Source of the DNA: Candidatus Merdivicinus intestinigallinarum
GTDB taxonomy: Bacteria > Bacillota > Clostridia > Oscillospirales > Ruminococcaceae
Direction: 5' to 3'
Length of the DNA: 37,409 nt
Assembly (NCBI GenBank): GCA_018713335.1
Contig: DVOW01000038.1
Coordinates: 1 to 37,409, forward strand
Shown here: positions 25,271-34,038 of the stretch, one piece after another
How the letters are laid out: each line of letters opens with the position of its first letter
How positions within the stretch are numbered: position 1 is the first letter of the stretch
The notes under the pieces: generated by a model
The model's input: the letters and a program-made list of their open reading frames with translations, nothing else
Told to the model about the DNA's origin: nothing
The model's database searches: none
Translations under genes and position numbers: made by a program

Positions 25271-25921
25271 ATGGCTTCCAATCCTATTTCCCGACTGACT
25301 CTGCAAAGGCTTCCCACTTACCTGTCCTATCTGAAGAACCTGCCCGAAGGCAGCCCGCCGAATATATCGGCGGCGGTCATTGCGGCAGGGCTGGGACTTG
25401 GGGAGGTGCAGGTGCGGAAGGATCTCGCGTCGGTCAGCAATGCCGGAAGGCCGAAATTCGGGTATTCTGTCCTGGAGCTGGTCAAAGACCTGGAGCATTT
25501 CCTGGGGTATGGCATCTATCACCGTGCCGTTTTGGTCGGCGTGGGGAATCTCGGCCTTGCCCTTCTCTCTTATCCCGGCTTTATGGATTATGGGCTCCAC
25601 ATTGTCGCCGCCTTTGACGTAAACCGGGCGTTGATTGGCAGCACCGTGGACCAAAGGCCGATCCTGCCGGCAGAAGCACTGTCCGGCTACTGCCGGGAAA
25701 GCGGGATCCAGATTGGCGTGCTCACCGTGCCGGCGGCAGCGGCCCAAAGCTGCTGCGATGCGCTGGTAAGCGGCGGGGTGCGGGCAATTTGGAATTTTGC
25801 TCCCGTGCATCTCCAGGTTCCGCCAGGAGTGCTGGTCCAGCGGGAAAACATGGCGTCTTCTCTGGCACTACTCTCCTATCACCTGAAAACCCAAAACGGT
25901 TCCCCGGAAAAGTCAGATTAA
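25271..25921 (+). CDS. rex: Redox-sensing transcriptional repressor Rex
   Basis: Rex is a dimeric repressor that binds DNA when NAD+ is high and lets go when NADH rises, adjusting fermentative and redox genes. ATG 25271 is chosen because AAAGGAG lies 8 bases upstream; an earlier in-frame ATG (25238) lacks this. The 216-residue protein has an N-terminal winged helix (ISRLTLQRLPTYLSYL, VQVRKDLASVSNAGRP) and a Rossmann domain with VLVGVGNLGLALLSY (about 96-110) and AFDVNRALIG. Its C-terminal domain-swapping helix region follows. It is the first gene of a same-strand redox row, 39 bases before the dehydrogenase gene. Confidence 0.96.
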   Translation: MASNPISRLTLQRLPTYLSYLKNLPEGSPPNISAAVIAAGLGLGEVQVRKDLASVSNAGRPKFGYSVLELVKDLEHFLGYGIYHRAVLVGVGNLGLALLSYPGFMDYGLHIVAAFDVNRALIGSTVDQRPILPAEALSGYCRESGIQIGVLTVPAAAAQSCCDALVSGGVRAIWNFAPVHLQVPPGVLVQRENMASSLALLSYHLKTQNGSPEKSD

Positions 25922-25960
25922 TGGGCCGTCAAACTGAAACGAAAATTGGAGGAAAGAGAA

Positions 25961-26908
25961 ATGAGTAAAAAAGTAACTATCATCGGCGCTGGCAGTGTTG
26001 GCTCGACGATCGCCTATACTATGGCGGTAAACGGCATTGCCACGGAAGTGGTCATGATCGACATCAATGAATCCAAATCCCTGGGCGAGGCTCTCGACAT
26101 CCGGCAGGGCGTTTCCTTCTGTCCCCCGATTTCCATCTACGCCGGCAGCTATGCCGATGCAAAGGATTCCGACATCGTAATCCTGACCTCCGGCGTTGCC
26201 CGGAAGCCCGGACAGTCCCGCCTGGAGCTGGCGCAGGTAAACGTCAACATCACCAAGTCCATCGTGCCCGAAATCACGAAATACGCCCCCAATGCGGTGT
26301 ACATCATCGTCAGCAACCCGGTTGACATCCTCACCTATGTGTTCACCAAGGTTTCCGGCCTGCCGGAAAAACAGATCATCGGTTCCGGCACCATTCTGGA
26401 CACCGCCCGCCTGCGCGCCCGCCTGGCTGAATATTTTACCATCAACCAGCAGAACGTTCACGCTTATGTATTCGGCGAGCATGGCGATACCTCCTTCGTT
26501 CCGTGGTCCATCGGCAACATCTCCAACATTCCCATCGACCAGTACAGCGACTGCCTGACCGAAAAAGGCAACGCGATCCCCAAACTGGTCCACAGCGACG
26601 TGGAAAACTACATCCGCAAATCCGGCGGCAAGATCATTGAGCGCAAAGGCGCTACTTTCTATGCGGTCGCGGTTTCTGTCTGCCACATCTGCAAATGCAT
26701 CTTCAGCGATGCCGACACCACCATGACCGTTTCCAGCATGATGCACGGCGAATACGGCATCGAGGACATCTGCCTGAGCACCCTGAGCATCGTGGGCGCG
26801 GGCGGTCTGGCCGGCAAGCTGATGATCCCGCTGACCGACGAGGAAACCGCTTTGCTCCACAAGAGCGCCGACAGCCTGAAAGCCGTCCTGAATGGTATCC
26901 AGATCTAA
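25961..26908 (+). CDS. mdh: LDH/MDH-family dehydrogenase, probably malate dehydrogenase
   Basis: The 315-residue NAD-dependent enzyme starts at ATG 25961 after GGAGGAAAG. GAGSVGS (9-15) binds NAD, SNPVDILTYV (118-127) and GSGTILDTARLR (141-152) are catalytic segments, and GEHGDTS (172-178) carries the proton-shuttling H174. Overall it would be called L-lactate dehydrogenase. However, the substrate-specificity position (residue 102 of LDH numbering) lies in VARKPGQSR and is Arg81, as in malate dehydrogenases, where lactate dehydrogenases have Gln. With fumC and fumarate reductase genes downstream, reducing oxaloacetate to malate makes the most sense. Activity on pyruvate cannot be excluded from sequence. 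Confidence 0.85.
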   Translation: MSKKVTIIGAGSVGSTIAYTMAVNGIATEVVMIDINESKSLGEALDIRQGVSFCPPISIYAGSYADAKDSDIVILTSGVARKPGQSRLELAQVNVNITKSIVPEITKYAPNAVYIIVSNPVDILTYVFTKVSGLPEKQIIGSGTILDTARLRARLAEYFTINQQNVHAYVFGEHGDTSFVPWSIGNISNIPIDQYSDCLTEKGNAIPKLVHSDVENYIRKSGGKIIERKGATFYAVAVSVCHICKCIFSDADTTMTVSSMMHGEYGIEDICLSTLSIVGAGGLAGKLMIPLTDEETALLHKSADSLKAVLNGIQI

Positions 26909-26930
26909 CAAACATGTGCGGCCGGAAAAC

Positions 26931-26949
26931 GGGCGGCTGACCGCCGCCC
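26931..26949 (+). other. GC-rich hairpin between mdh and fumC
   Basis: GGGCGGC (26931-26937) and GCCGCCC (26943-26949) are perfectly complementary around a 5-base loop. A T-run (26967-26972) begins 17 bases later, too far for a normal intrinsic terminator. It may separate the mRNA levels of mdh and the downstream genes. Confidence 0.4.
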
Positions 26950-26995
26950 CTTTCGCCGGTTATGGATTTTTTATCGAAGAAAGCGAGAGATCGAA

Positions 26996-28387
26996 ATGGA
27001 GAACAGTAAGCAGGAATACAGAATCGAGCACGATTCCATGGGCGAAGTAAAAGTCCCTGCCGATAAGTACTGGGCCGCGCAGACTGAGCGCAGCCATGAA
27101 AACTTCCTCATTGGCGTCGGAATCGAAACCATGCCGCGGGAAATCACCCACGCGTTCGGCATCCTGAAAAAGGCCGCCGCCCGGGCGAACCATGCCCTGA
27201 AGCCGGAGAAAATGACCGCAGAAAAGCTGGACGCCATCTCCAAAGCCTGTGATGAGGTGATCAGCGGTTCTTTGAACGACCATTTTCCTCTGGTGGTCTG
27301 GCAGACCGGCAGCGGCACCCAGTCAAACATGAACGCCAATGAGGTCATCGCCAACCGCGGCAATGAAATCGCCGGCAAAAAGCTCCTGCACCCCAACGAC
27401 GACATCAATATGAGCCAGTCCTCCAACGATACGTTCCCCACGGCAATGCACATTTCGGCGGTGCTGGCAATCGAAGATAAGCTGTTTCCCGCCATCGACC
27501 TGCTGGTCGACACCTTCCGCCGTCTGGAAGAAGAGAACCGCGGCGTGGTCAAAAGCGGACGCACCCACCTCCAGGACGCTACCCCCATTCAGTTCTCCCA
27601 GGAGATCAGCGGCTGGCGTTCTTCCCTGGAAAAGGACAAAAAGATGCTGGAGCTGGCCCTGCCGGAGCTGAAGGAGCTGGCCCTGGGCGGCACCGCTGTC
27701 GGCACCGGCTTAAACGCCCCCGCCGGCTTTGACGTGAAGGTGGCCGAGGAGGTTTCCGCCCTCACCGGCAAGCAGTTCATTACTGCCCCCAACAAGTTCC
27801 ACGCCCTCACCAGCAAGGACGAGCTGGTCTTCGCTCACGGCGCGCTGAAGGCCCTTGCCGCCGACATGATGAAGATTGCAAACGACGTCCGCTGGCTGGC
27901 AAGCGGCCCTCGGGACGGCCTGGGCGAAATCTTCATCCCCGAAAACGAGCCCGGCTCCTCCATCATGCCCGGCAAGGTGAACCCCACTCAGTGCGAGGCT
28001 GTCACCATGGTGGCCGTTCAGGTCATGGGCAACGACGTGGCTGTGGGCATGGCCGCTTCCCAGGGCAACTTCGAGCTGAATGTGTTCATGCCGGTGTGCA
28101 TCTACAACTTCCTCCAGTCTGCCCGGCTGCTGGCGGATTGCATCGTTTCCTTTAACAACAACTGCGCGGTAGGCATCAAGGCCAACCGGGAGAAAATGCA
28201 CCACAACCTGCACAACTCCCTGATGCTGGTCACCGCCCTGAACCCCTACATCGGCTATGAAAACGCCGCTAAAACGGCCAAGAAAGCATATAAGGACAAT
28301 ATCTCCCTGAAGGAGGCCTGCGTCGAGCTGGGATTCCTGACTGCGGAGAAATTCGACGAGGTGTTCCATCCGGAAGAGATGGCCTGA
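26996..28387 (+). CDS. fumC: Class II fumarate hydratase
   Basis: Fumarase interconverts malate and fumarate. The 463-residue product is a member of the fumarase/aspartase superfamily and has the signature [11 protein letters not shown] (320-330). [14 protein letters not shown] (104-117) and [10 protein letters not shown] (142-151) line the active site, and [11 protein letters not shown] carries H191. The fumarase-type details ([15 protein letters not shown]) favour fumarase over aspartase. Length is normal. It follows the dehydrogenase after 87 bases and precedes the Hdr genes by 38 bases. The substrate step fits between malate dehydrogenase and the fumarate reductase at the end of the row. 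Confidence 0.96.
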   Translation: MENSKQEYRIEHDSMGEVKVPADKYWAAQTERSHENFLIGVGIETMPREITHAFGILKKAAARANHALKPEKMTAEKLDAISKACDEVISGSLNDHFPLVVWQTGSGTQSNMNANEVIANRGNEIAGKKLLHPNDDINMSQSSNDTFPTAMHISAVLAIEDKLFPAIDLLVDTFRRLEEENRGVVKSGRTHLQDATPIQFSQEISGWRSSLEKDKKMLELALPELKELALGGTAVGTGLNAPAGFDVKVAEEVSALTGKQFITAPNKFHALTSKDELVFAHGALKALAADMMKIANDVRWLASGPRDGLGEIFIPENEPGSSIMPGKVNPTQCEAVTMVAVQVMGNDVAVGMAASQGNFELNVFMPVCIYNFLQSARLLADCIVSFNNNCAVGIKANREKMHHNLHNSLMLVTALNPYIGYENAAKTAKKAYKDNISLKEACVELGFLTAEKFDEVFHPEEMA

Positions 28388-28425
28388 CGCCCGTCCGGCA
28401 AATTACAATAAGGGAAGGGAATCGT

Positions 28426-29214
28426 ATGGTTTTTAGTTATTATCCCGGCTGCACGCTGAAAAACAAGGCCCAGGACCTGGACCGTTACGCGCGCCGTTCC
28501 GCGGAAGCCCTGGGTTTTACCCTGGAAGAGCTTCCGGAATGGCAGTGCTGCGGCGGCGCCTATTCCATGGCGCAGGATGAGATCGCCAGCAAGCTGGCGG
28601 CGGTCCGCGCGCTGAACGCCGCCAAGGAGCAGGGCCGTACCCTGGTTACCCTCTGCTCCGCCTGCCACAATGTGCTCAAACAGGCCAACCACGACATGAA
28701 GGAAAACGAAGAGTTTTCCCAGAAGGCCAACAATTATATGCAGCTCCCGGAACCCTATCTGGGGGAAACCAAGCTGCTCCATTATCTGGAAGTCCTGCGG
28801 GATGTTGTCGGCTTTGAGGAACTGGCCAAAAAGGTCAAAAATCCCCTCACCGGCAAGCGCATCGGCGCTTATTACGGCTGCCTGCTGCTCCGCCCCGGCA
28901 AAATCCTCCAGATGGACAACCCGGAAAACCCGAAGATCATGGAAGACCTCATCCGCGCTTTGGGCGCTGAACCGGTGATCTACGCCAACCGCAACGAATG
29001 CTGCGGCGGCTATGTCACCATGGAAGACCCCGCCCTGGCCCGCAAAAAAAGCGCTGCGGTGATGGAAAACGCCGCCGAGATGCAGGCGGACCTGCTGGTC
29101 ACCGCCTGCCCGCTGTGCCAGTACAACCTCACAAAAAACACCCCCGAGGCGGGCCGCTTGCCGGTGCTTTACTTTACGGAGCTTCTGGCGGAAGCCCTTG
29201 GCGTAAAAGACTGA
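28426..29214 (+). CDS. hdrB: HdrB-like CCG-domain protein
   Basis: HdrB is the catalytic subunit of heterodisulfide reductases, holding unusual noncubane [4Fe-4S] clusters. The 262-residue protein has two CCG domains: C9 with C41-C42-G and C77-x2-C80, then C152 with C192-C193-G and C228-x2-C231. Both domains are complete, so the active site should be intact. The start (MVFSYYPGCTLKNKA) is typical. In bacteria with Flx proteins the physiological disulfide or acceptor of HdrB is often unknown. It heads the order HdrB-HdrC-HdrA seen here. Confidence 0.93.
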   Translation: MVFSYYPGCTLKNKAQDLDRYARRSAEALGFTLEELPEWQCCGGAYSMAQDEIASKLAAVRALNAAKEQGRTLVTLCSACHNVLKQANHDMKENEEFSQKANNYMQLPEPYLGETKLLHYLEVLRDVVGFEELAKKVKNPLTGKRIGAYYGCLLLRPGKILQMDNPENPKIMEDLIRALGAEPVIYANRNECCGGYVTMEDPALARKKSAAVMENAAEMQADLLVTACPLCQYNLTKNTPEAGRLPVLYFTELLAEALGVKD

Positions 29215-29230
29215 GAAAGGAGAGCGAACC

Positions 29231-29614
29231 ATGAGCAAAAACGATAAAGAACAAGTTCTCCGCTCCAGCGGTGTCGATGTCCTGAAGTGCATGCGCTGCG
29301 GCAAATGCTCCGCCACCTGCCCTTCTTACGACGAGATGGAATATCACCCGCATGAATTTGTGTATATGGTGGAGAAAGGCGAAATCGACAAGCTGATGGC
29401 TTCCCCGTCGATCTACAAATGCCTTTCCTGCTATGCCTGTGTGGAACGCTGCCCCCGCGGCGTGGAGCCCGCGAAGCTTGTGGAAGCGGTGCGGCTGCTG
29501 GTCATCCGCCAGCAGGGCCAGAACCATCTGAAGGCTGACGACATCCCCGATCTTCTGGACGAGGAGCTGCCGCAGCAGGCCATTGTCACCGCCCTTCGCA
29601 AGTACAGCAAGTAA
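29231..29614 (+). CDS. hdrC: HdrC-like iron-sulfur subunit
   Basis: HdrC passes electrons from HdrA to HdrB. The 127-residue protein is short but complete, with two CX2CX2CX3C motifs: C20-C23-C26-C30 (CMRCGKCSATCP) and C64-C67-C70-C74 (CLSCYACVERCP). A GAAAGGAGAG region precedes ATG 29231. It lies 16 bases after hdrB and 12 bases before hdrA, in the same transcription unit. Confidence 0.92.
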   Translation: MSKNDKEQVLRSSGVDVLKCMRCGKCSATCPSYDEMEYHPHEFVYMVEKGEIDKLMASPSIYKCLSCYACVERCPRGVEPAKLVEAVRLLVIRQQGQNHLKADDIPDLLDEELPQQAIVTALRKYSK

Positions 29615-29626
29615 GGAGGAAGCAAA

Positions 29627-31624
29627 ATGCAAAGAATTGGCGTGTTTGTCTGCTGGTGCGGCAGCAATATTGCCGCTACCGTGGATGTGAACGCGGTTTC
29701 CGAGGCGCTGGGCCATGAGCCGGGCGTCGTCTACTCCACAAACTATCAATACATGTGCTCGGAAGCGGGCCAGAACCTGATTAAGGATGCCATCAAGGAA
29801 CAGCACCTGACCGGCGTCGTGATCTGCTCCTGCTCTCCCCGTATGCACGAAAATACCTTCCGGAAAGCGGCGGCTTCCGCTGGCCTCAACCCCTATATGG
29901 TGGAGATCGCCAACATCCGCGAGCAGTGCTCCTGGATCCACAAGGACATGGCCACCGCTACGGAAAAGGCTATCATCCTGGGCCGCGCCGCCATCGCGAA
30001 GGTGCAGCTCAACACTCCCCTGGTCGCCGGACAGAGCCCGGTAACCAAACGCGCGCTGGTCATCGGCGGCGGCATCGCGGGTATCCAGACCGCTTTGGAC
30101 ATTGCGGACGCCGGCTTTGAGGTGGACATTGTGGAAAAACAGCCCACCATCGGCGGCAAAATGACCCAGCTGGACAAAACCTTCCCCACCCTGGACTGCG
30201 CGGCCTGTATCCTCACCCCCAAAATGGTGGACTGCGCCCAGAACGAGAACATCAACATCTTCTCCTACAGTGAAGTGGAGGAGGTCAAGGGCTTCGTGGG
30301 TAATTTCTCCGTGAAAATCAAGCGGAAAGCCCGTTATGTGGATGAAAACAAATGCACCGGCTGCGGCCTGTGCACCGAAAAATGCCCGCAGAAGAAGGTC
30401 CCCAACGAGTTCAACCTGGGGATGGACAACCGCCGGGCCATCTACATCCCTTTTGCTCAGGCAGTCCCGAAGGTCGCCACCATTGACCCCGACTACTGCA
30501 ACATGCTCAAAAACGGCAAATGCGGCGTCTGCGCCAAGGTCTGCACCGCCGGCGCCATCGACTACAAGCAGAAGGACGAGATCGTGGAGCGCGAATACGG
30601 CGCTATCGTCGTCGCTACCGGCTACAATCCCATTAAGCTGGACAACTTTGACGAATACGCCTACTCCCAGAGCAAGGACGTCGTCACCTCCCTGGAGTTT
30701 GAGCGCCTGACCAACGCGGCTGGCCCCACCAACGGTACCCTGCTGCGGCCCTCCGACGGCAAGCATCCCCACACCATCGTCTTTGTACAGTGCGTCGGCT
30801 CCCGCGATACCTCCGGCTGCGGCAAGCCCTACTGCTCCAAGATCTGCTGCATGTACACCGCCAAGCACGCCATGCTCACCCGGGAAAAATATCCGGATAC
30901 CGACGTGTATGTCTTTTATATCGACGTGCGTACCCCCGGCAAGAACTTTGACGAGTTCTACCGCCGCGCCGTTGAGGAATACGGCGTCCACTACATCAAG
31001 GGCATGGTCGGCAAGGTGACCCCCCGCGCCGACGGCAAGCTGTCGGTCCAGGCGTCCGACCTCATCTCCAACGAACAGCTCCACATCGACGCGGACATGG
31101 TGGTCTTAGCCGCCGCCATCGAGCCCGATAAGAGCGCCCGTCCGCTGGCAACCATGCTGACCGCCAGCATGGACACCAACGATTTCTTCACCGAAGCGCA
31201 TCCGAAGCTCCGTCCGGTGGAAAGCCCCACTGCCGGCATCTTCCTGTCCGGCGCATGCCAGGGCCCGAAGGATATCCCGGAAACGGTTTCCCAGGCCGGC
31301 GCGGCCGCCGCAAAGGTTATCGGCCTGCTGGCAAAGGACAAGCTCACCGGCAACCCCTGTGTGGCTCATTCCGACGAGATGATGTGCAACGGCTGCTCGT
31401 CCTGTGAAAAGGTCTGCCCCTACGGCGCCATCAGCTATGTGAACAAGGAATTCCGGATGCCTGACCGGACCACGGCGATCCGACGCGTTGCTTCGGTCAA
31501 CGAAGCAGTCTGCCAGGGCTGCGGCGCCTGCACGGTGGCCTGCCCCTCCGGCGCGATGGACCTGAAGGGCTTCTCTAACAGCCAGATTATGGCGGAGGTA
31601 GATGCGATATGCAACATGAAGTAA
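29627..31624 (+). CDS. hdrA: HdrA-like flavin/iron-sulfur electron-bifurcating subunit
   Basis: HdrA is the flavin subunit at which electrons from one donor are split to a low-potential and a high-potential path. The 665-residue protein has an N-terminal cysteine-rich segment (VCWCGSN), a FAD-binding VIGGGIAGI (145-153), GGKM, and the HdrA mark TLDCAACILTP (188-198). Internal clusters are at C243-C246-C249-C253 and C291-C299-C302-C306. Two ferredoxin-like motifs, CNGCSSCEKVC and CQGCGACTVAC, are near the C-terminus. Length matches bacterial and archaeal HdrA. Its last 16 bases overlap flxD. No key motif appears missing. Confidence 0.95.
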   Translation: MQRIGVFVCWCGSNIAATVDVNAVSEALGHEPGVVYSTNYQYMCSEAGQNLIKDAIKEQHLTGVVICSCSPRMHENTFRKAAASAGLNPYMVEIANIREQCSWIHKDMATATEKAIILGRAAIAKVQLNTPLVAGQSPVTKRALVIGGGIAGIQTALDIADAGFEVDIVEKQPTIGGKMTQLDKTFPTLDCAACILTPKMVDCAQNENINIFSYSEVEEVKGFVGNFSVKIKRKARYVDENKCTGCGLCTEKCPQKKVPNEFNLGMDNRRAIYIPFAQAVPKVATIDPDYCNMLKNGKCGVCAKVCTAGAIDYKQKDEIVEREYGAIVVATGYNPIKLDNFDEYAYSQSKDVVTSLEFERLTNAAGPTNGTLLRPSDGKHPHTIVFVQCVGSRDTSGCGKPYCSKICCMYTAKHAMLTREKYPDTDVYVFYIDVRTPGKNFDEFYRRAVEEYGVHYIKGMVGKVTPRADGKLSVQASDLISNEQLHIDADMVVLAAAIEPDKSARPLATMLTASMDTNDFFTEAHPKLRPVESPTAGIFLSGACQGPKDIPETVSQAGAAAAKVIGLLAKDKLTGNPCVAHSDEMMCNGCSSCEKVCPYGAISYVNKEFRMPDRTTAIRRVASVNEAVCQGCGACTVACPSGAMDLKGFSNSQIMAEVDAICNMK

Positions 31625-32049
31625 AAGAATTTAAGCCGAAAATCGTAGCTTTCTGCTGCAACTGGTGCTCCTACGCGGGCGCTGACCTGGCGGGGACCAA
31701 CCGCCTCAACTACCCCGCCGACGTAAAGATCATCCGGGTGCCCTGCTCCTGCCGCGTGAACCCCATGTTCATTCTCCGGGCCTTCCAGCGCGGCGCGGAC
31801 GGCGTGATCCTCTGCGGCTGCCACCCCGGCGACTGCCACTACACCACCGGCAACTACTACACCCGCCGGCGGATGACCCTGCTCTTCTCCATGCTGGATT
31901 ACCTGGGCATTGAGAAGGAGCGCACCCGTGTCGAGTGGGTTTCCGCAGCGGAAGGCGCCAAGTTCGCCGCCACCATGAACGAATTTGTGGCCGCTGTGAC
32001 CAAACTGGGCGAAAACAAGAGATTGGAGGATCTGAGATGCAAGAAGTAA
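31609..32049 (+). CDS. flxD: FlxD/MvhD-like [2Fe-2S] protein
   Basis: MvhD-like proteins connect HdrA to its electron source. The 146-residue product has CCNWC (16-20), PCSC (45-48) and LCGCHPGDC (68-76), the cysteine pattern of the MvhD family. It starts inside the end of hdrA (ATG 31609) and ends inside flxC, so all three should be translated together. No hydrogenase subunit (MvhA, MvhG) is present; its place in the row beside flxC, flxB and flxA assigns it to the NADH-dependent Flx type. Confidence 0.92.
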   Translation: MQHEVKEFKPKIVAFCCNWCSYAGADLAGTNRLNYPADVKIIRVPCSCRVNPMFILRAFQRGADGVILCGCHPGDCHYTTGNYYTRRRMTLLFSMLDYLGIEKERTRVEWVSAAEGAKFAATMNEFVAAVTKLGENKRLEDLRCKK

Positions 32050-33008
32050 TCCTCGCGAAGGCCAAAGAGCTGCTGCAGAACTCGACCGTCAATCGCGTGC
32101 TGGGCTGGAAAACCGGCGAATTCGCCTATGATGTGACCCCCGCCGTGTTTGAAAGCGCGGAAGAGCTGGACCAGGGCTTTGTGGCCAACGATTTCTGCGG
32201 AAACAACCTTTCCAAGTATTTGATCAAAGAATCCCGCAAACCGGGAAAAGTGCTGGTTTTCTTAAAGCCCTGCGACACCTACAGCTTTAACCAGCTCATT
32301 AAAGAGCACCGCATTGTCCGGGAAAACGTCTACGCCGTAGGCATCCCCTGCGACGGCAAGACCGACGGCGAGGCCCTGAAGTCCAAAGGCCTCAAGGGCA
32401 TCACCGGCATCACCTCCGACGGCGATAATTTTGTAGTGGAAACCCTTTACGGCAAGGAAACCGTGGCGAAAAAGGACGTCCTGCCGGAACGGTGCTTAAA
32501 CTGCAAGAGCAAAAAGCACGTCGCCTATGACGAGCTCATCGGCGAAGAAGGCGAAGTGCTGGACAACCACCGCTTTGACATGGTGGCCAAACTGGAGGCC
32601 ATGACCCCCGACGAGCGCTTTGAATTCTGGCGCGGCGAACTTTCCCGCTGCATCCGCTGCAACGCCTGCCGCAACGTCTGCCCCGCCTGCTCCTGCGAAA
32701 AATGCGTATTCGACAACAACGCTTCCGGCATTGCCCAGAAGGCCGCTGCCGACAGCTTTGAGGAGAATATGTTCCACATCATCCGGGCATTCCATGTGGC
32801 CGGCCGCTGCACCGACTGCGGCGAGTGCTCCAGAGTCTGCCCGCAGCACATCCCGCTGCACCTGCTGAACCGGAAATTCATCAAGGATATCGACACCTTC
32901 TACGGCGATTACCAGGCTGGTGCCGATACCGACAGCCGCGCGCCCCTCACCAATTTCACCGAGGGCGACGTGGAACCCAGCATCGTATATGAAAGGGAGG
33001 GAAACTGA
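32037..33008 (+). CDS. flxC: FlxC-like iron-sulfur protein
   Basis: The start at ATG 32037 is chosen for the GGAGG a few bases upstream and the 13-base overlap with flxD. The 323-residue protein combines an N-terminal region resembling FrhB-like subunits (VLVFLKPCD, AVGIPCDG) with ferredoxin clusters: C205-C208-C211-C215, extra cysteines C218, C220 and C223, and C258-C261-C264-C268. It fits the iron-sulfur FlxC component of FlxABCD-HdrABC complexes, between flxD and flxB. It should carry electrons from FlxB/FlxA towards FlxD and HdrA. The family assignment rests mainly on order and cluster content. Confidence 0.8.
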   Translation: MQEVILAKAKELLQNSTVNRVLGWKTGEFAYDVTPAVFESAEELDQGFVANDFCGNNLSKYLIKESRKPGKVLVFLKPCDTYSFNQLIKEHRIVRENVYAVGIPCDGKTDGEALKSKGLKGITGITSDGDNFVVETLYGKETVAKKDVLPERCLNCKSKKHVAYDELIGEEGEVLDNHRFDMVAKLEAMTPDERFEFWRGELSRCIRCNACRNVCPACSCEKCVFDNNASGIAQKAAADSFEENMFHIIRAFHVAGRCTDCGECSRVCPQHIPLHLLNRKFIKDIDTFYGDYQAGADTDSRAPLTNFTEGDVEPSIVYEREGN

Positions 33009-33011
33009 GCC

Positions 33012-34037
33012 ATGCTGAAACTTTCCCTTGCAAAGCTCAATGACCTGTTCGCCGCGGTTTCCGCCGGGTGCACCCTCTACCTGCCGGTGGACGATCCTTC
33101 CAGCGGCCGCGCGAACTACCGGAAATGGACCGAAGGCACGGAGCTGAGCCGCGCGCTCAACACCGTCCGCAGCGCCAAGGACTTCTTCTTTCCCCAGACC
33201 GAAAACCTGGTGGATTTCAAAATGAAGGGCAAGGAAATCGAGATCATTGACCCCCGTTCCGAGCAGGAGGATTTCGTGGTATTCGGCGTGCGTGCCTGCG
33301 ACGCCCGCAGCTTCTCCATTCTGGACCGCGTGTTCCTGGCTGAGCCGGTGGACACCTATTACCAGTCCCGCCGGGAGCACGGCATTGTAGTCACCATGGC
33401 CTGCACCCGCCCCGAGGAAACCTGCTTCTGCCAGAGCTTCGGCATTGACCCTACCCATCCGGAGGGCGACGTGAGCTGCTGGATGGACGAGGAGAACCTC
33501 TACCTCTCCGTCAACACCGAAAAGGGCAAAAAATTCGCGGAGCTGGCCGGAGGGCTGCTGGAGGAAGGCGGCGAGGAAGCTGTCAAAGCCCAGCAGGAAG
33601 ATGTTTCCGCTTTGATGAAAAAGCTGCCCCTTGCGAATTTCTCCACCGACAAATTCGGCGGCGACGTTTTGATGAAAGCCTTCGATTCTTCCAAGTGGAA
33701 GGAACTTTCGGAAAGCTGCCTGGGCTGCGGTACCTGCACCTTTGTCTGCCCCACCTGCCAGTGCTACGACATCCGGGACTTTGACACCGGAAACGGCGTC
33801 ACCCGCTTCCGCTGCTGGGATTCCTGCATGTACTCCGATTTCACCCTGATGGCAAGCGGCAACCCCAGAACCAGCCAGCTGGAACGGTTCCGCCAGCGGT
33901 TCATGCACAAGCTGGTGTATTTCCCGGCCAACAACGAAGGCATTTACGGCTGTGTCGGCTGCGGGCGCTGTCTCTCCAAGTGCCCCATCTCCATGAACAT
34001 CGTCAAGGTCGCAAAATGCCTGGAAGGAGAACTGTGA
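33012..34037 (+). CDS. flxB: FlxB-like AsrA/HydB-type iron-sulfur protein
   Basis: The 341-residue protein resembles the anaerobic sulfite reductase A (AsrA) and hydrogenase beta family. FFFPQTENLVDF and VVFGVRACDARSFSILDRVF are typical of that group. C-terminal ferredoxin motifs are CLGCGTCTFVCPTCQC and CVGCGRCLSKCP, with a conserved WDSCMY between them. It starts 3 bases after flxC and ends 1 base before flxA, so translation is coupled. It is expected to relay electrons from the flavin subunit FlxA. I keep the name as a family-level inference. Confidence 0.85.
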   Translation: MLKLSLAKLNDLFAAVSAGCTLYLPVDDPSSGRANYRKWTEGTELSRALNTVRSAKDFFFPQTENLVDFKMKGKEIEIIDPRSEQEDFVVFGVRACDARSFSILDRVFLAEPVDTYYQSRREHGIVVTMACTRPEETCFCQSFGIDPTHPEGDVSCWMDEENLYLSVNTEKGKKFAELAGGLLEEGGEEAVKAQQEDVSALMKKLPLANFSTDKFGGDVLMKAFDSSKWKELSESCLGCGTCTFVCPTCQCYDIRDFDTGNGVTRFRCWDSCMYSDFTLMASGNPRTSQLERFRQRFMHKLVYFPANNEGIYGCVGCGRCLSKCPISMNIVKVAKCLEGEL

Positions 34038-34038
34038 T

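Noticed and set aside
25946-25960. Upstream in-frame ATG for the dehydrogenase
   Set aside because: It lies inside the GGAGGAAAG ribosome site; the downstream ATG 25961 is better spaced.
29174-31084. Long minus-strand open frame of 636 codons opposite hdrC and hdrA
   Set aside because: It is the antisense reading of hdrA with a low-complexity, Gly/Ala/Val/His-rich product, as expected in a GC-rich coding region. No ribosome site and no known motif.
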